64,000 bases of DNA, from contig CAJXKD010000001.1 in assembly GCA_913055735.1 (NCBI GenBank), forward strand, positions 496,001-560,000, in the 5' to 3' direction. The notes below the pieces were generated by a model. That model saw only the letters and a program-made list of their open reading frames with translations, was not told the origin of the DNA and did no database searches. Numbering within the stretch: position 1 is the first letter of the stretch; each line of letters begins with the position of its first letter. The translations under genes and the position numbers were made by a program. This document shows, piece by piece, positions 47,511-55,309 of this stretch. The stretch comes from an uncultured Rhodospirillales bacterium. GTDB lineage: Bacteria > Pseudomonadota > Alphaproteobacteria > Rhodospirillales > UBA2165.

Positions 47511-47600
47511 ATGTTGAAGATTGGCCTCCCGTTACGGTTGGTAATCGCCGCGGGTATGTCCGTGCTCCTATGGGCTGGTGTTTTCTGGGCAATTGGATAA
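47511..47600 (+). CDS. Possible 29-residue membrane peptide
   Basis: ATG to TAA encodes MLKIGLPLRLVIAAGMSVLL followed by WAGVFWAIG, a single hydrophobic helix with a basic start. It fills the spacer between the GTPase and znuC, ending nine bases before the znuC ATG. No clear ribosome-binding site, and I know no family; it might be translated to couple znuC, whose own site is weak. Confidence 0.3.
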   Translation: MLKIGLPLRLVIAAGMSVLLWAGVFWAIG

Positions 47601-47608
47601 CAGCGACC

Positions 47609-48355
47609 ATGGGCCCAGAACTTGTCTTTGAAAATCTCACGCTCGGATACGACCGTCATCCCGCGATCCACCACCTCAACGCCGTCATCGACGCCGGGTC
47701 GCTGACTGCCATCGTTGGCCCAAACGGCGCCGGCAAGTCAACACTTCTCAAGGGTATTGCCAATGTGCTCGCGCCCTACGAAGGAAAGATCGTTGTCGGC
47801 GGTGAAAAAGTTCACCGTGTCGCATATCTGCCTCAGCAATCGGAGATCGATCGCAGCTTCCCGGTGGCAGTTGAAGATATGGTCGCAATGGGCTTATGGC
47901 GCCGCATCGGTGCTTTTCGGTCGCCCCGCTCAAACGAGACCAAAAAAGTGACCGCAGCCCTTGCAGCGGTCGGCCTCACCGGTTTCGAGCGCCGTGCGAT
48001 CGGCTCGCTCTCGGGGGGACAGCTACAACGGATGTTATTTGCCAGGCTTCTCCTTCAGGACGCCTCTCTCGTCCTGCTGGATGAACCCTTCGCAGCTATC
48101 GACACCAAGACGGCTGCCGACCTCATTCGCCTGATAAAAATTTGGCATTCAGAGTCTCGAACCATTGTTGCAGTTCTGCACGACTTCGATCAGGTGCACG
48201 CACACTTTCCCCAAACGCTTCTACTTGCACGGGAACTCGTCGCTTTTGGAACGCCGTCTTCGACGCTTACGGAATCCAATCTTGCACGGGCTCGTCAACT
48301 CTGCGAAGCATTCGACGACCGGGCCGAGGTCTGCCGGCGGGGAGAAGCCGCATGA
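47609..48355 (+). CDS. znuC: Zinc ABC transporter ATP-binding protein
   Basis: A 248-residue ATPase of the metal-type importer: Walker A GPNGAGKST at 37-45, signature LSGGQLQR near 137, Walker B LVLLDEPFAAID near 156. The ATG at 47609 gives the family N-terminus (GPELVFENLTLGYD). The stop codon overlaps the znuB start (ATGA). Neighbouring znuB and znuA and the upstream Zur box identify zinc as the substrate; manganese cannot be excluded from sequence alone. Confidence 0.92.
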   Translation: MGPELVFENLTLGYDRHPAIHHLNAVIDAGSLTAIVGPNGAGKSTLLKGIANVLAPYEGKIVVGGEKVHRVAYLPQQSEIDRSFPVAVEDMVAMGLWRRIGAFRSPRSNETKKVTAALAAVGLTGFERRAIGSLSGGQLQRMLFARLLLQDASLVLLDEPFAAIDTKTAADLIRLIKIWHSESRTIVAVLHDFDQVHAHFPQTLLLARELVAFGTPSSTLTESNLARARQLCEAFDDRAEVCRRGEAA

Positions 48356-49221
48356 TCTACGACCAACTCATCGGCCCATTCGTTGAGTTCAGCTTCATGC
48401 GTCGAGCGCTAATTGGATGTCTTGCGCTGGCACTTGGCGCTACGCCCATTGGCGTGTTCCTGACACTCCGGCGTATGAGTCTGACCGGCGATGCAATGGC
48501 ACATGCCATTCTGCCGGGAGCAGCTGTCGGATATTTGGTCGCTGGGCTATCGCTCGGCGCCATGACATTGGGCGGTATCGTCGCGGGGTTAACTGTCGCC
48601 ATTCTTGCGGGTCTCGTCGCGCGGACGACCATCGCCAGAGAGGATGCCAGCCTCGCCGCGTTTTACCTGATCTCTCTGGCGGCGGGCGTTCTAATCGTCT
48701 CAATGCGCGGCAGCAACGTGGACCTGCTCCACGTCCTGTTCGGCACAGTCCTTGCGCTCAATGACGATGCAATTCGCCTCATTGCAGGCATTGCCACAGT
48801 TACTGTTGTGCTTTTGACCGTTTTCTACCGGCCACTTGTCATGGAATGCGTCGATCCGGGTTTTCTCCGGTCCGTGAGCCGTCTCAGTCCCGTCGCCCAT
48901 TATGGTTTCCTGGTTCTAGCCGTCTTAAACCTCGTCGGTGGCTTCCATGCTCTCGGAACTTTGATGGCCGTCGGCATTATGATTCTCCCCGCCGCAGCGG
49001 CGCGATTTTGGGTGCAGAATGTGGGAGGGTTGATCATTGTTGGCAGCGTCAGTGCGTTCCTATGTAGTGCGACTGGCCTGCTCCTCTCCTATCACATCAA
49101 TCTGCCCTCCGGCCCGGCAATCATCCTTACGGCAGGTCTGTTCTACGTGGTTTCGCTCGCGATCGGCGTCTATAGCGCACCGATGGCACGCTTGCGATCC
49201 ACTCGTCATCTCGAAGCTTAA
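48352..49221 (+). CDS. znuB: Zinc ABC transporter permease
   Basis: A 289-residue membrane protein of the ABC-3 family with eight or nine helices. RRMSLTGDAMAHAILPG near 41-57 is the conserved metal-permease motif, and GGFHALGTLMAVGIMILPAA near 202 is the second. Coupled to znuC by a 4-bp overlap and followed by znuA after 26 bp. Confidence 0.93.
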   Translation: MIYDQLIGPFVEFSFMRRALIGCLALALGATPIGVFLTLRRMSLTGDAMAHAILPGAAVGYLVAGLSLGAMTLGGIVAGLTVAILAGLVARTTIAREDASLAAFYLISLAAGVLIVSMRGSNVDLLHVLFGTVLALNDDAIRLIAGIATVTVVLLTVFYRPLVMECVDPGFLRSVSRLSPVAHYGFLVLAVLNLVGGFHALGTLMAVGIMILPAAAARFWVQNVGGLIIVGSVSAFLCSATGLLLSYHINLPSGPAIILTAGLFYVVSLAIGVYSAPMARLRSTRHLEA

Positions 49222-49247
49222 TTACAATCCAGGAAGGAGAATTAGTC

Positions 49248-50204
49248 ATGCTAACCAGACGCTCGTTCATCATTTCCGCAATCGTATTGGCGGCCACATT
49301 GATTGCGCCCGGCCTGCGTGCCGCCGAACTACCAAAGGTCGTCGCGTCTTTCAGCATTCTTGGCGACATAGTCCACGAAGTCGGTGGCAACCGCATCGCG
49401 ATCACCACATTAGTCGGTCCTGACGGGGACGCTCACGTCTATCAGCCGACGCCTGCTGACGCTCGCGCCGTTGCCGATGCCAGACTGGTGGTCGTAAATG
49501 GCCTTGGATTCGAAGGCTGGCTGGACCGATTGGTCTCCGCAGCCGGATACAAAGGTAGCATAGCAGTCGCGACGGAGGGTTTATCGGCCATCAAATCCGA
49601 AGAGGATGAGGATCATGACGGGGATCACGCGAAGGCGGATGACGACGAAGACCATGAACACCATCGCCATGGCGAGTTCGACCCACATGCGTGGCAGAGC
49701 ATTGCCAATGTTCGGATTTGTGTTGCGAACATCGTGAAGGCTCTGACGTCGATGGACCCGGTTGGCGCCAAGACATACGAAAGCAACGCGGCACGTTATC
49801 TCGCGGAACTAGATGCGCTCGACAATGAAATCCGGTCGGCTATCGCCACGCTGCCCCGCGACCGTCGAAAAGTCGTTACGTCTCACGATGCGTTCGGGTA
49901 TTTCGCCCATGAATACGGAATTGAGTTCCTTGCCCCTGTCGGCATGAGCACAGAATCAGAAGCATCGGCCGGTGACGTTGCAAAGCTGATCCGCCAAATC
50001 AAAAATGATCATATTTACGCCGTCTTCGTCGAGAATATCTCGGACCGCCGTCTCCTGGACCAGATCGCCAAGGAAACCGACGCAAATATCGGTGGTACCC
50101 TGTATTCCGACGCCCTGTCGTCTTCCGACGGGCCGGCAAACACCTACCTCAAGATGATGCGCCACAACTACCGCACCCTGACGGGCGCGCTTAACATCAT
50201 GTGA
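49248..50204 (+). CDS. znuA: Zinc-binding periplasmic protein
   Basis: A 318-residue cluster A-I binding protein. The signal MLTRRSFIISAIVLAATLIA has a twin-arginine look. Zinc ligands are the His in GDAHVYQPTPAD near 64, the His in FDPHAWQS near 147 and the His in TSHDAFGYFAHEYG near 213. Between the first two lies the acidic and histidine-rich loop (about 115-142) seen in ZnuA proteins that collect zinc. GGAAGGAGA is the ribosome-binding site. Confidence 0.94.
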   Translation: MLTRRSFIISAIVLAATLIAPGLRAAELPKVVASFSILGDIVHEVGGNRIAITTLVGPDGDAHVYQPTPADARAVADARLVVVNGLGFEGWLDRLVSAAGYKGSIAVATEGLSAIKSEEDEDHDGDHAKADDDEDHEHHRHGEFDPHAWQSIANVRICVANIVKALTSMDPVGAKTYESNAARYLAELDALDNEIRSAIATLPRDRRKVVTSHDAFGYFAHEYGIEFLAPVGMSTESEASAGDVAKLIRQIKNDHIYAVFVENISDRRLLDQIAKETDANIGGTLYSDALSSSDGPANTYLKMMRHNYRTLTGALNIM

Positions 50205-50219
50205 GAACGCCCTCCTTCT

Positions 50220-50296
50220 TTGCCGTCGCCATTTCGTATCTTTTTTCAATCAAATTTGAAGCCTGAAAAAAGGCTGAAAACGAATGGCGGCGGCAA
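50220..50296 (+). other. Large imperfect stem-loop after znuA
   Basis: Arms at 50220-50237 and 50280-50296 pair over about 17 bp with one G-U pair and one bulged base. An inner hairpin AGCCT-N6-AGGCT (50260-50275) sits in the loop. It may end or stabilise the znu transcript before the hydrolase gene. Confidence 0.5.
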
Positions 50297-50476
50297 GGAC
50301 GGCGGCGCATTTCTACATTCTACCCTGACCGGCATCAACGGTGTTGCGCGGCTGAGAATGCCGCCCAACCAAACGTTTGCCGCCCTTTTCTTTCTTCTCT
50401 GGCTGCCGTAACTAGAATGCGCAAAATCGGGCGGCTCATATACTCGAATTCAACAATCGAACGGAGAAACCAAACC

Positions 50477-51685
50477 ATGCGTACGCCACGCCTTGATCGT
50501 GACCGACAACAATGGATTTTCGATTACATCGTCCAGGAGACCGGAAGAGTCTTTCATTGGGATGAGCCCGGACGACAGGTTCCGGCCAGCGTCAAAAGCC
50601 ATGCCCAGATATCCAAACACCTGGGCCGCCTCGGTCAGAGGTTTGAACGCGTGGCTGCCGAGGAAGAGGCGGCGGGCCATTCTGCGACGGCCTTCGAACT
50701 TTACTACCGGGCGTCGTCTACCTTCGCGGCGGCCCAGCATCCGGTGCTCCAAACCAATGACGAAAAGCGCTACCTGCATGGGCGCTGTATCGCCAACTAC
50801 GAGAAGGTAATCGAGCATGCGCCCCATAAGATCGAGAGGCTGGAAATTCCGTTTGAGGGCGTGGAATTGCAGTGCAATTTCCACCTGATGCCGGGTGAAC
50901 CGAAGGCACCGCTGGTCATCTTTATCCCCGGCTGCGACATGACGAAGGAGATCTATCCCGATCCACGCATCATGCAGGCGCATTATCGTGGCATGCATTT
51001 GCTTGTCATCGATGGTCCGGGACAAGGCACGTCGAACCTGCGCGGCATCAAGCTGACGCCGGACAACTATGAGCGGGCGGTTCTTGCCATCGCGGAATAC
51101 ATGGCCAAGCGCGACGAGGTGGATGAAGGCAAGATCGTCGTTTACGCACTTTCTATGGGTGCGCACTGGGGCATTGAGGTCGCCGCCTCGGGGCATCCGC
51201 TCATCAAAGCGGTTGCCGGGGCGTGGACGTCCTTTCTCGACAAGTATTATATCCTCGACACGTACTCACCGCGATACAAGCAGCTCTTCGGCTACCTGAT
51301 GGGCGCTTCCAGCGAAGAGGAGCTCGACAGCTGGGTGTCTAAGATGACCGTCGAGGGACGCGAAAAAGAAATTAAGTGCCCGGTTCTCATGACGGTCGGG
51401 GAATACGACTCTCGGAGCCCAATCGAGCTCGTTTACAACTTCTTCGACAAGGTAGAGGCGCCGAAGGAGTTATGGGTCTATGAGGACACCTATCACCAGG
51501 CACGCATGTTCGGCGAACAGCAACCGCGCCATGATCAGCATATGATGTGCCACGACTGGCTGCTCGATGCGTTAAACGGGAAATACGGATCTGGCCATGA
51601 CCGCAAAATGTATCTGCGCACGGGCGGCGGCGGTCCCAATGGTCCGCAGGGTGAAGATCAGGACGCGCTGCACTGGTGGGAGTAG
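50477..51685 (+). CDS. Alpha/beta hydrolase, 2,6-dihydroxypseudooxynicotine hydrolase-like
   Basis: A 402-residue serine hydrolase with a helical N-terminal cap (about 1-125) and a core with FIPGCDMTKEIY near 150, DGPGQGTSN near 180, the nucleophile YALSMGAHWG near 232, and later Asp and His in VGEYDSRSP and EDTYHQAR. This layout resembles the C-C bond hydrolases of nicotine degradation and FrsA-like esterases. Substrate unknown. GGAG before the ATG at 50477. It lies downstream of znuA and could be read through from the Zur promoter. Confidence 0.8.
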   Translation: MRTPRLDRDRQQWIFDYIVQETGRVFHWDEPGRQVPASVKSHAQISKHLGRLGQRFERVAAEEEAAGHSATAFELYYRASSTFAAAQHPVLQTNDEKRYLHGRCIANYEKVIEHAPHKIERLEIPFEGVELQCNFHLMPGEPKAPLVIFIPGCDMTKEIYPDPRIMQAHYRGMHLLVIDGPGQGTSNLRGIKLTPDNYERAVLAIAEYMAKRDEVDEGKIVVYALSMGAHWGIEVAASGHPLIKAVAGAWTSFLDKYYILDTYSPRYKQLFGYLMGASSEEELDSWVSKMTVEGREKEIKCPVLMTVGEYDSRSPIELVYNFFDKVEAPKELWVYEDTYHQARMFGEQQPRHDQHMMCHDWLLDALNGKYGSGHDRKMYLRTGGGGPNGPQGEDQDALHWWE

Positions 51686-51765
51686 CGCCTGAAAGGGTGG
51701 CGTGCTAATCGGCAGGGGCTCTTTTCCCCAGATGCCACCCAATCCCCTACCCATCTGCCTTCTGC

Positions 51766-52557
51766 CTATCCGTTCGCCACGAAACCGCCATCGACAAAGA
51801 GCGTATGTCCAGTGACAAAATCGGACGCCGGGCTAGCGAGGTACACCGCCGCTGCTAGCAAATCGTCGGTTTCCGCGATACGGCCGAGCGGGATGCGGGC
51901 GGTCACCGCTTCTTCGAATTTGGCAAGATATTCGGCACGGCTTGGTGTGCGCACCGCGGTCGGCGCCAGCGAATTGACGCGAATGCCCTCCGGCCCCCAT
52001 TCAACCGCGAGCGATTCCGTCAGGTGGCTGATTGCCGCCTTGATTGCCGAATAAACCGAGCGGGTCGGGATGGTGGTCCGGGCGTAGGTCGAACTCATAT
52101 TGATGATCTTGCCATAGCCCGCCTCACGCATCAGTTCGCCAAGGATCGTACAGGCGAAGTATGTCCCTTTGAGGCTGGTATCTACTGACTTGTTCCATTC
52201 CGGTTCGGTCGTGTCCCAGGCAAGCGCCTCGATCGTATAGGCGGCCCCATTTACGAGAATATGCAGTGCTCCAAACTGATCGCGGACGAAATCGCGCAGG
52301 GCGGCGATCTGATCGACTTGTGAAATATCGATCGAATAGGACTCGGCGCGCCTGCCCATGGCGTTGATTTCAGCAATCAGCCCTTCTAGCTTACTCTTGT
52401 CGCGGCTACAGGCGACTATGTCCGCTCCGGCATTGGCTAGTCCGAGCGACAGGGCACGGCCAATACCCTCGCTGGCGCCGGTAACAATCGCCACGCGATC
52501 GTCGAGACGAAAGCTGTCAAGAATATCAGGGCCGGAACCTGAACTGGGGTGCGACAT
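51766..52557 (-). CDS. SDR family oxidoreductase
   Basis: A 263-residue short-chain dehydrogenase: nucleotide loop TGASEGIGRAL near 25-35, NNAG-like NGAA near 107, catalytic Ser in NMSSTYA and the YSAIK Tyr-Lys pair near 167-171. ACSRDK after the second strand suggests NADP. It follows the amidohydrolase gene on the minus strand, separated by about 200 bp that hold a short amidohydrolase-like frame. AGAGG precedes the ATG. Confidence 0.88.
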   Translation of the reverse strand: MSHPSSGSGPDILDSFRLDDRVAIVTGASEGIGRALSLGLANAGADIVACSRDKSKLEGLIAEINAMGRRAESYSIDISQVDQIAALRDFVRDQFGALHILVNGAAYTIEALAWDTTEPEWNKSVDTSLKGTYFACTILGELMREAGYGKIINMSSTYARTTIPTRSVYSAIKAAISHLTESLAVEWGPEGIRVNSLAPTAVRTPSRAEYLAKFEEAVTARIPLGRIAETDDLLAAAVYLASPASDFVTGHTLFVDGGFVANG

Positions 52558-52574
52558 GAGTGAACCTCTAAGAT

Positions 52575-52700
52575 TTAGCTTCCCGCCGGAATAGTCTCTT
52601 GGAAATTTACCGGTGCACCGACGGGTTCGACCAATCCGCCGGTGGAAAAAACCCTGCCATTTCTGAGGATCAGATCAAACTCGTCTTCCGTTTGGCCCAT
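52575..52700 (-). pseudogene. Short amidohydrolase-like fragment (41 codons)
   Basis: The frame reads MGQTEDEFDLILRNGRVFST and on to a stop. EFDLILRNGRVFSTGG resembles the first beta strand of cyclic amidohydrolases such as dihydroorotase or D-aminoacylase, yet no metal-binding domain follows. Either a degraded gene start or a chance match; no clear ribosome-binding site. Confidence 0.35.
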
Positions 52701-52764
52701 CTGTATCTCGGGTAGGTCAGGATTCGGAAAGCGGAGATGATATGGGACATATTACTGTTTGCGC

Positions 52765-53790
52765 TCAAGTTCCGCGCGCCTTCAGTGCCCGATCAAGCCG
52801 CGGGAATACGTGCCGGGCGTTCTTTTCGAATACCTGACTGCGCACATCATCGCTGAGATCGAGTTGGTCGATGTGGCGCTTTGTATCGTCGAACTCGTAG
52901 CCGCTCTCCGGATCGACGCCCCGGACAGCACCTATCATCTCAGAGGCGAACAGCAGGTTGTCGGTCGGAATCACATCAAAGAGATAGCGCATGCCTTTCA
53001 CGTCGTAGACGCAGGTGTCGAAGAAAACATTCTTAAGCAAGTGCTCTTCCAGCGACTCTCTCCCGAACATCTGCGCCAAACCCCGGTAGCGGCCCCAGTG
53101 GAACGGGACGGCACCGCCGGCGTGAGGAATAGTGAGCTTCAGCGTCGGGAAATCCTTAAACAGATCGCCCTGTATAAGCTGCATGAACGCCGTCGTATCG
53201 CCGTTGATGAAGTGCGCGCCCGTGGTGTGAAAATTTCGGTTCGCCGAAGACGATGGATGTATCATCGCCGGCACTTCCAGTTCGACGAGCTTCTCGTAGA
53301 GGGGATACCACCAACGGTCCGTGACCGGAGGATCCTGCCAATAACCACCGGACGTGTCGGTATTCAGATTGCAGCCGACGAAACCGAGCTCGTTTACACA
53401 GCGCTCGAGTTCGCCGATTGACTCGGATGGCGACACACTGGGGCTCTGCGGAAGCTGGCAGACGCCAAAAAAGTTTTCCGGAAACAGCGTACATACACGG
53501 TGGATGAGATCATTACACACCCTGCTCCATGCCAGGGACGTTTCAGGTGTGCCGACGTGATGGGCCATTCCTGACGCCCGAGGAGAGAACAGCGTGATGG
53601 TGCCGCCGCGTTCCTGCTGTTGCTTGAGCTGCCCTTGGCCAATCGTCTCTCGGATCTGGTCGTCCGTGATGTTTGGTTTCGGCGCGGGCAATTTGCGCAG
53701 AGGGTCAGCAAGGCCAGCCAATTGGCGGTCGCGCCATGCCTCAAGTTCATTTGGTGCGGTCGTATAATGGCCGTGAATATCAATGATCAT
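52765..53790 (-). CDS. Amidohydrolase, ACMSD-like metal-dependent (de)carboxylase/hydrolase
   Basis: A 341-residue amidohydrolase-2 family protein starting with the metal motif MIIDIHGHY, with the His in PAMIHPSS near 186 and TIPHAGGAVPFHWGRY near 239, then an Asp-containing FASEMIGAVRG near 291. The family includes aminocarboxymuconate-semialdehyde decarboxylase and gamma-resorcylate decarboxylase, which use zinc. It starts about 100 bp downstream of a Zur-type box, so a zinc-dependent enzyme appears to be under zinc control. Probable operon with the SDR gene. Confidence 0.85.
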   Translation of the reverse strand: MIIDIHGHYTTAPNELEAWRDRQLAGLADPLRKLPAPKPNITDDQIRETIGQGQLKQQQERGGTITLFSPRASGMAHHVGTPETSLAWSRVCNDLIHRVCTLFPENFFGVCQLPQSPSVSPSESIGELERCVNELGFVGCNLNTDTSGGYWQDPPVTDRWWYPLYEKLVELEVPAMIHPSSSANRNFHTTGAHFINGDTTAFMQLIQGDLFKDFPTLKLTIPHAGGAVPFHWGRYRGLAQMFGRESLEEHLLKNVFFDTCVYDVKGMRYLFDVIPTDNLLFASEMIGAVRGVDPESGYEFDDTKRHIDQLDLSDDVRSQVFEKNARHVFPRLDRALKARGT

Positions 53791-53887
53791 CGGGTCTCAC
53801 TTTTGGTGCGGGCTGTTGGGGGTTCTCGTTGGATGTCGAGAGGTAGGGTTGCAGATGGAACGGCCTCATCAGGTGCCTTCATGTTTA

Positions 53888-53905
53888 GTAATGTTATAAC
53901 ATTAC
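53888..53905 (-). promoter_or_regulatory. Second Zur-type box
   Basis: GTAATGTTATAACATTAC, a perfect palindrome identical over all 18 bases to the core at 45606-45623. It lies about 98 bp before the amidohydrolase start. The rest of 53791-54179 holds no gene: I see two short hairpins (53949-53973 and 54008-54035) and the tRNA fragment. Confidence 0.75.
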
Positions 53906-54106
53906 ATCTACAAATCTCAGCGTACAGCCTTTTCCTTTAGAGAGAAGTAGAAACGGTATGGATGTCCGTTTCTGGCACGGAAGTTGTGGAGCAAGATCGA
54001 AATGCGTGAAAAACGGCAGAAATCTATGGTTTTTCGAACGCACTCTTTCAGACCTGAAAAATGCCCGCCGAAGCGAGCTTAGTTCATTGATTTCATTATC
54101 GAAACT

Positions 54107-54160
54107 TGGTCGCGGGGATAGGATTTGAACCTGCGACCTTCTGGCCATGATCCTGACGAG
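54107..54160 (-). pseudogene. 3' fragment of a tRNA-Met (CAU) gene
   Basis: The reverse strand contains an anticodon loop ATCATGG with anticodon CAT, then GAAGGTCG, the T-loop GGTTCAAATCC and a CCCCGCGACCA end, the pattern of an initiator-type tRNA-Met 3' half. The 5' half is absent, and stems have mismatches. Such fragments are typical leftovers of integration at a tRNA 3' end. Confidence 0.7.
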
Positions 54161-54179
54161 ATTTCGCGAAGTTTTGATT

Positions 54180-54437
54180 TCATTTATAGCGGAGCTTAAA
54201 AATGAGGATGGCGCCCGCAAGCGCCAGGGTTACCGCGTTGGCCGCGATCAACGGCAGATCATTGGTGAGCAGGCCGTAGATCAACCACAACAAAACCCCC
54301 GTTACCAGCACCAGAAACATAATCAGGGAAATGTCGTGCGTCGATCGGGTGCGCCAGCATTTGATGACTTGCGGCAGGAAGGCGATCGTGGTCAGACCGC
54401 CCGCCGCCAAACCGATCGCCAGCGTAAAATTTTCCAA
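54180..54437 (-). CDS. SemiSWEET sugar transporter
   Basis: An 85-residue protein with three helices (one SWEET/PQ-loop triple-helix bundle), which works as a dimer in the inner membrane. The LPQVIKCWRTRSTHDISL segment contains the PQ motif near residues 22-23, and the conserved Asn in TNDLP and IAANAV follow. The frame begins with TTG at 54437 after an AGGGAT site; no ATG is available. A remnant of a related gene is at 45432. Confidence 0.85.
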   Translation of the reverse strand: MENFTLAIGLAAGGLTTIAFLPQVIKCWRTRSTHDISLIMFLVLVTGVLLWLIYGLLTNDLPLIAANAVTLALAGAILIFKLRYK

Positions 54438-54488
54438 TTCCGATATCCCTCTAGGGCGGCTGTGCGGCCGCGGTTTAAGGGGCTCTGA

Positions 54489-55307
54489 TTACGCCTGATT
54501 CGTGAAAAAATCGATGACGAGATCGGCAAACATGTCGGGATCGGCGTTGAAGGCATAGTGGCCATGCCCGGGAAGGCTCTGCTTTTCCGTCTGGGGCAAA
54601 ATTTCCGTGATCCAGTCCGCCGAGGTTTGCAGGGGCGCAAAGGACTCCGCCCCCACCAGCACCTTGAGCGGTGCAACGATCTTTTTCAGGTGATCGGCAT
54701 CCACCTTGTAATAGCGCTCGGCCTCGTACTCGCGGGGAATGGTATGCGCCCATTCGAGGCGACGCGCCCACAAATCCGCGTTCTGACGTTGTTTGTCGAT
54801 CTGGTCGGGCGTCAGGCCGATCCAGCCCGACAGATGGGTGACGATGATGTCTTCGGGATCACCCGTTTTACCCGCGTCGACCAATGCCTGTACCGTATCT
54901 TCGCGGTCGTGGGGCACGAGCCCCGAGATGATGGGATCATAAACCTGCAACCTGGCAACGTTGTTGGTCAGAGCCGTTCCTTCAAGGGAACAAAGACCGC
55001 CCAGCGAATGGCCGAACAGAAAGGTCGGCCCGCCGGTTTTTTCGGCAATAGCATCGACCATCGCGGCGACGTCCGAGAATTCCTTTTCCGGAGACCAATC
55101 GGCGTTGTCGCCGGACAGGCCGCGCCCGCGTCGATCCATCAGATACAAAGTGAAACGTTCTGCGAGCATCGGCGTGATACGGTCGAAGCAATGATGGTCG
55201 GTCGCGGTGCCGTGCACCATCATCAAGGCCGGCCCGCTCCCGCGCACCTCGCAACCAATCTCCGTGCCATCCGACGCGGCCGTTTTGAACGTCTGTTCAG
55301 CGCTCAT
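54489..55307 (-). CDS. Alpha/beta hydrolase
   Basis: A 272-residue hydrolase: HG in MMVHGTATDHHCFD near 32, nucleophile FGHSLGG near 98-104, and the catalytic His in LPGHGHYAFN near 246. It starts two bases after the end of the CoA-transferase gene on the same strand, so the two are probably co-transcribed in one acyl-CoA or ester catabolic operon. Substrate unknown. Confidence 0.85.
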   Translation of the reverse strand: MSAEQTFKTAASDGTEIGCEVRGSGPALMMVHGTATDHHCFDRITPMLAERFTLYLMDRRGRGLSGDNADWSPEKEFSDVAAMVDAIAEKTGGPTFLFGHSLGGLCSLEGTALTNNVARLQVYDPIISGLVPHDREDTVQALVDAGKTGDPEDIIVTHLSGWIGLTPDQIDKQRQNADLWARRLEWAHTIPREYEAERYYKVDADHLKKIVAPLKVLVGAESFAPLQTSADWITEILPQTEKQSLPGHGHYAFNADPDMFADLVIDFFTNQA

Positions 55308-55309
55308 TT

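Noticed and set aside
54107..54160. Intact tRNA-Met gene
   Set aside because: No 5' half, D-arm or acceptor 5' strand can be found on the upstream side, and stems contain mismatches.
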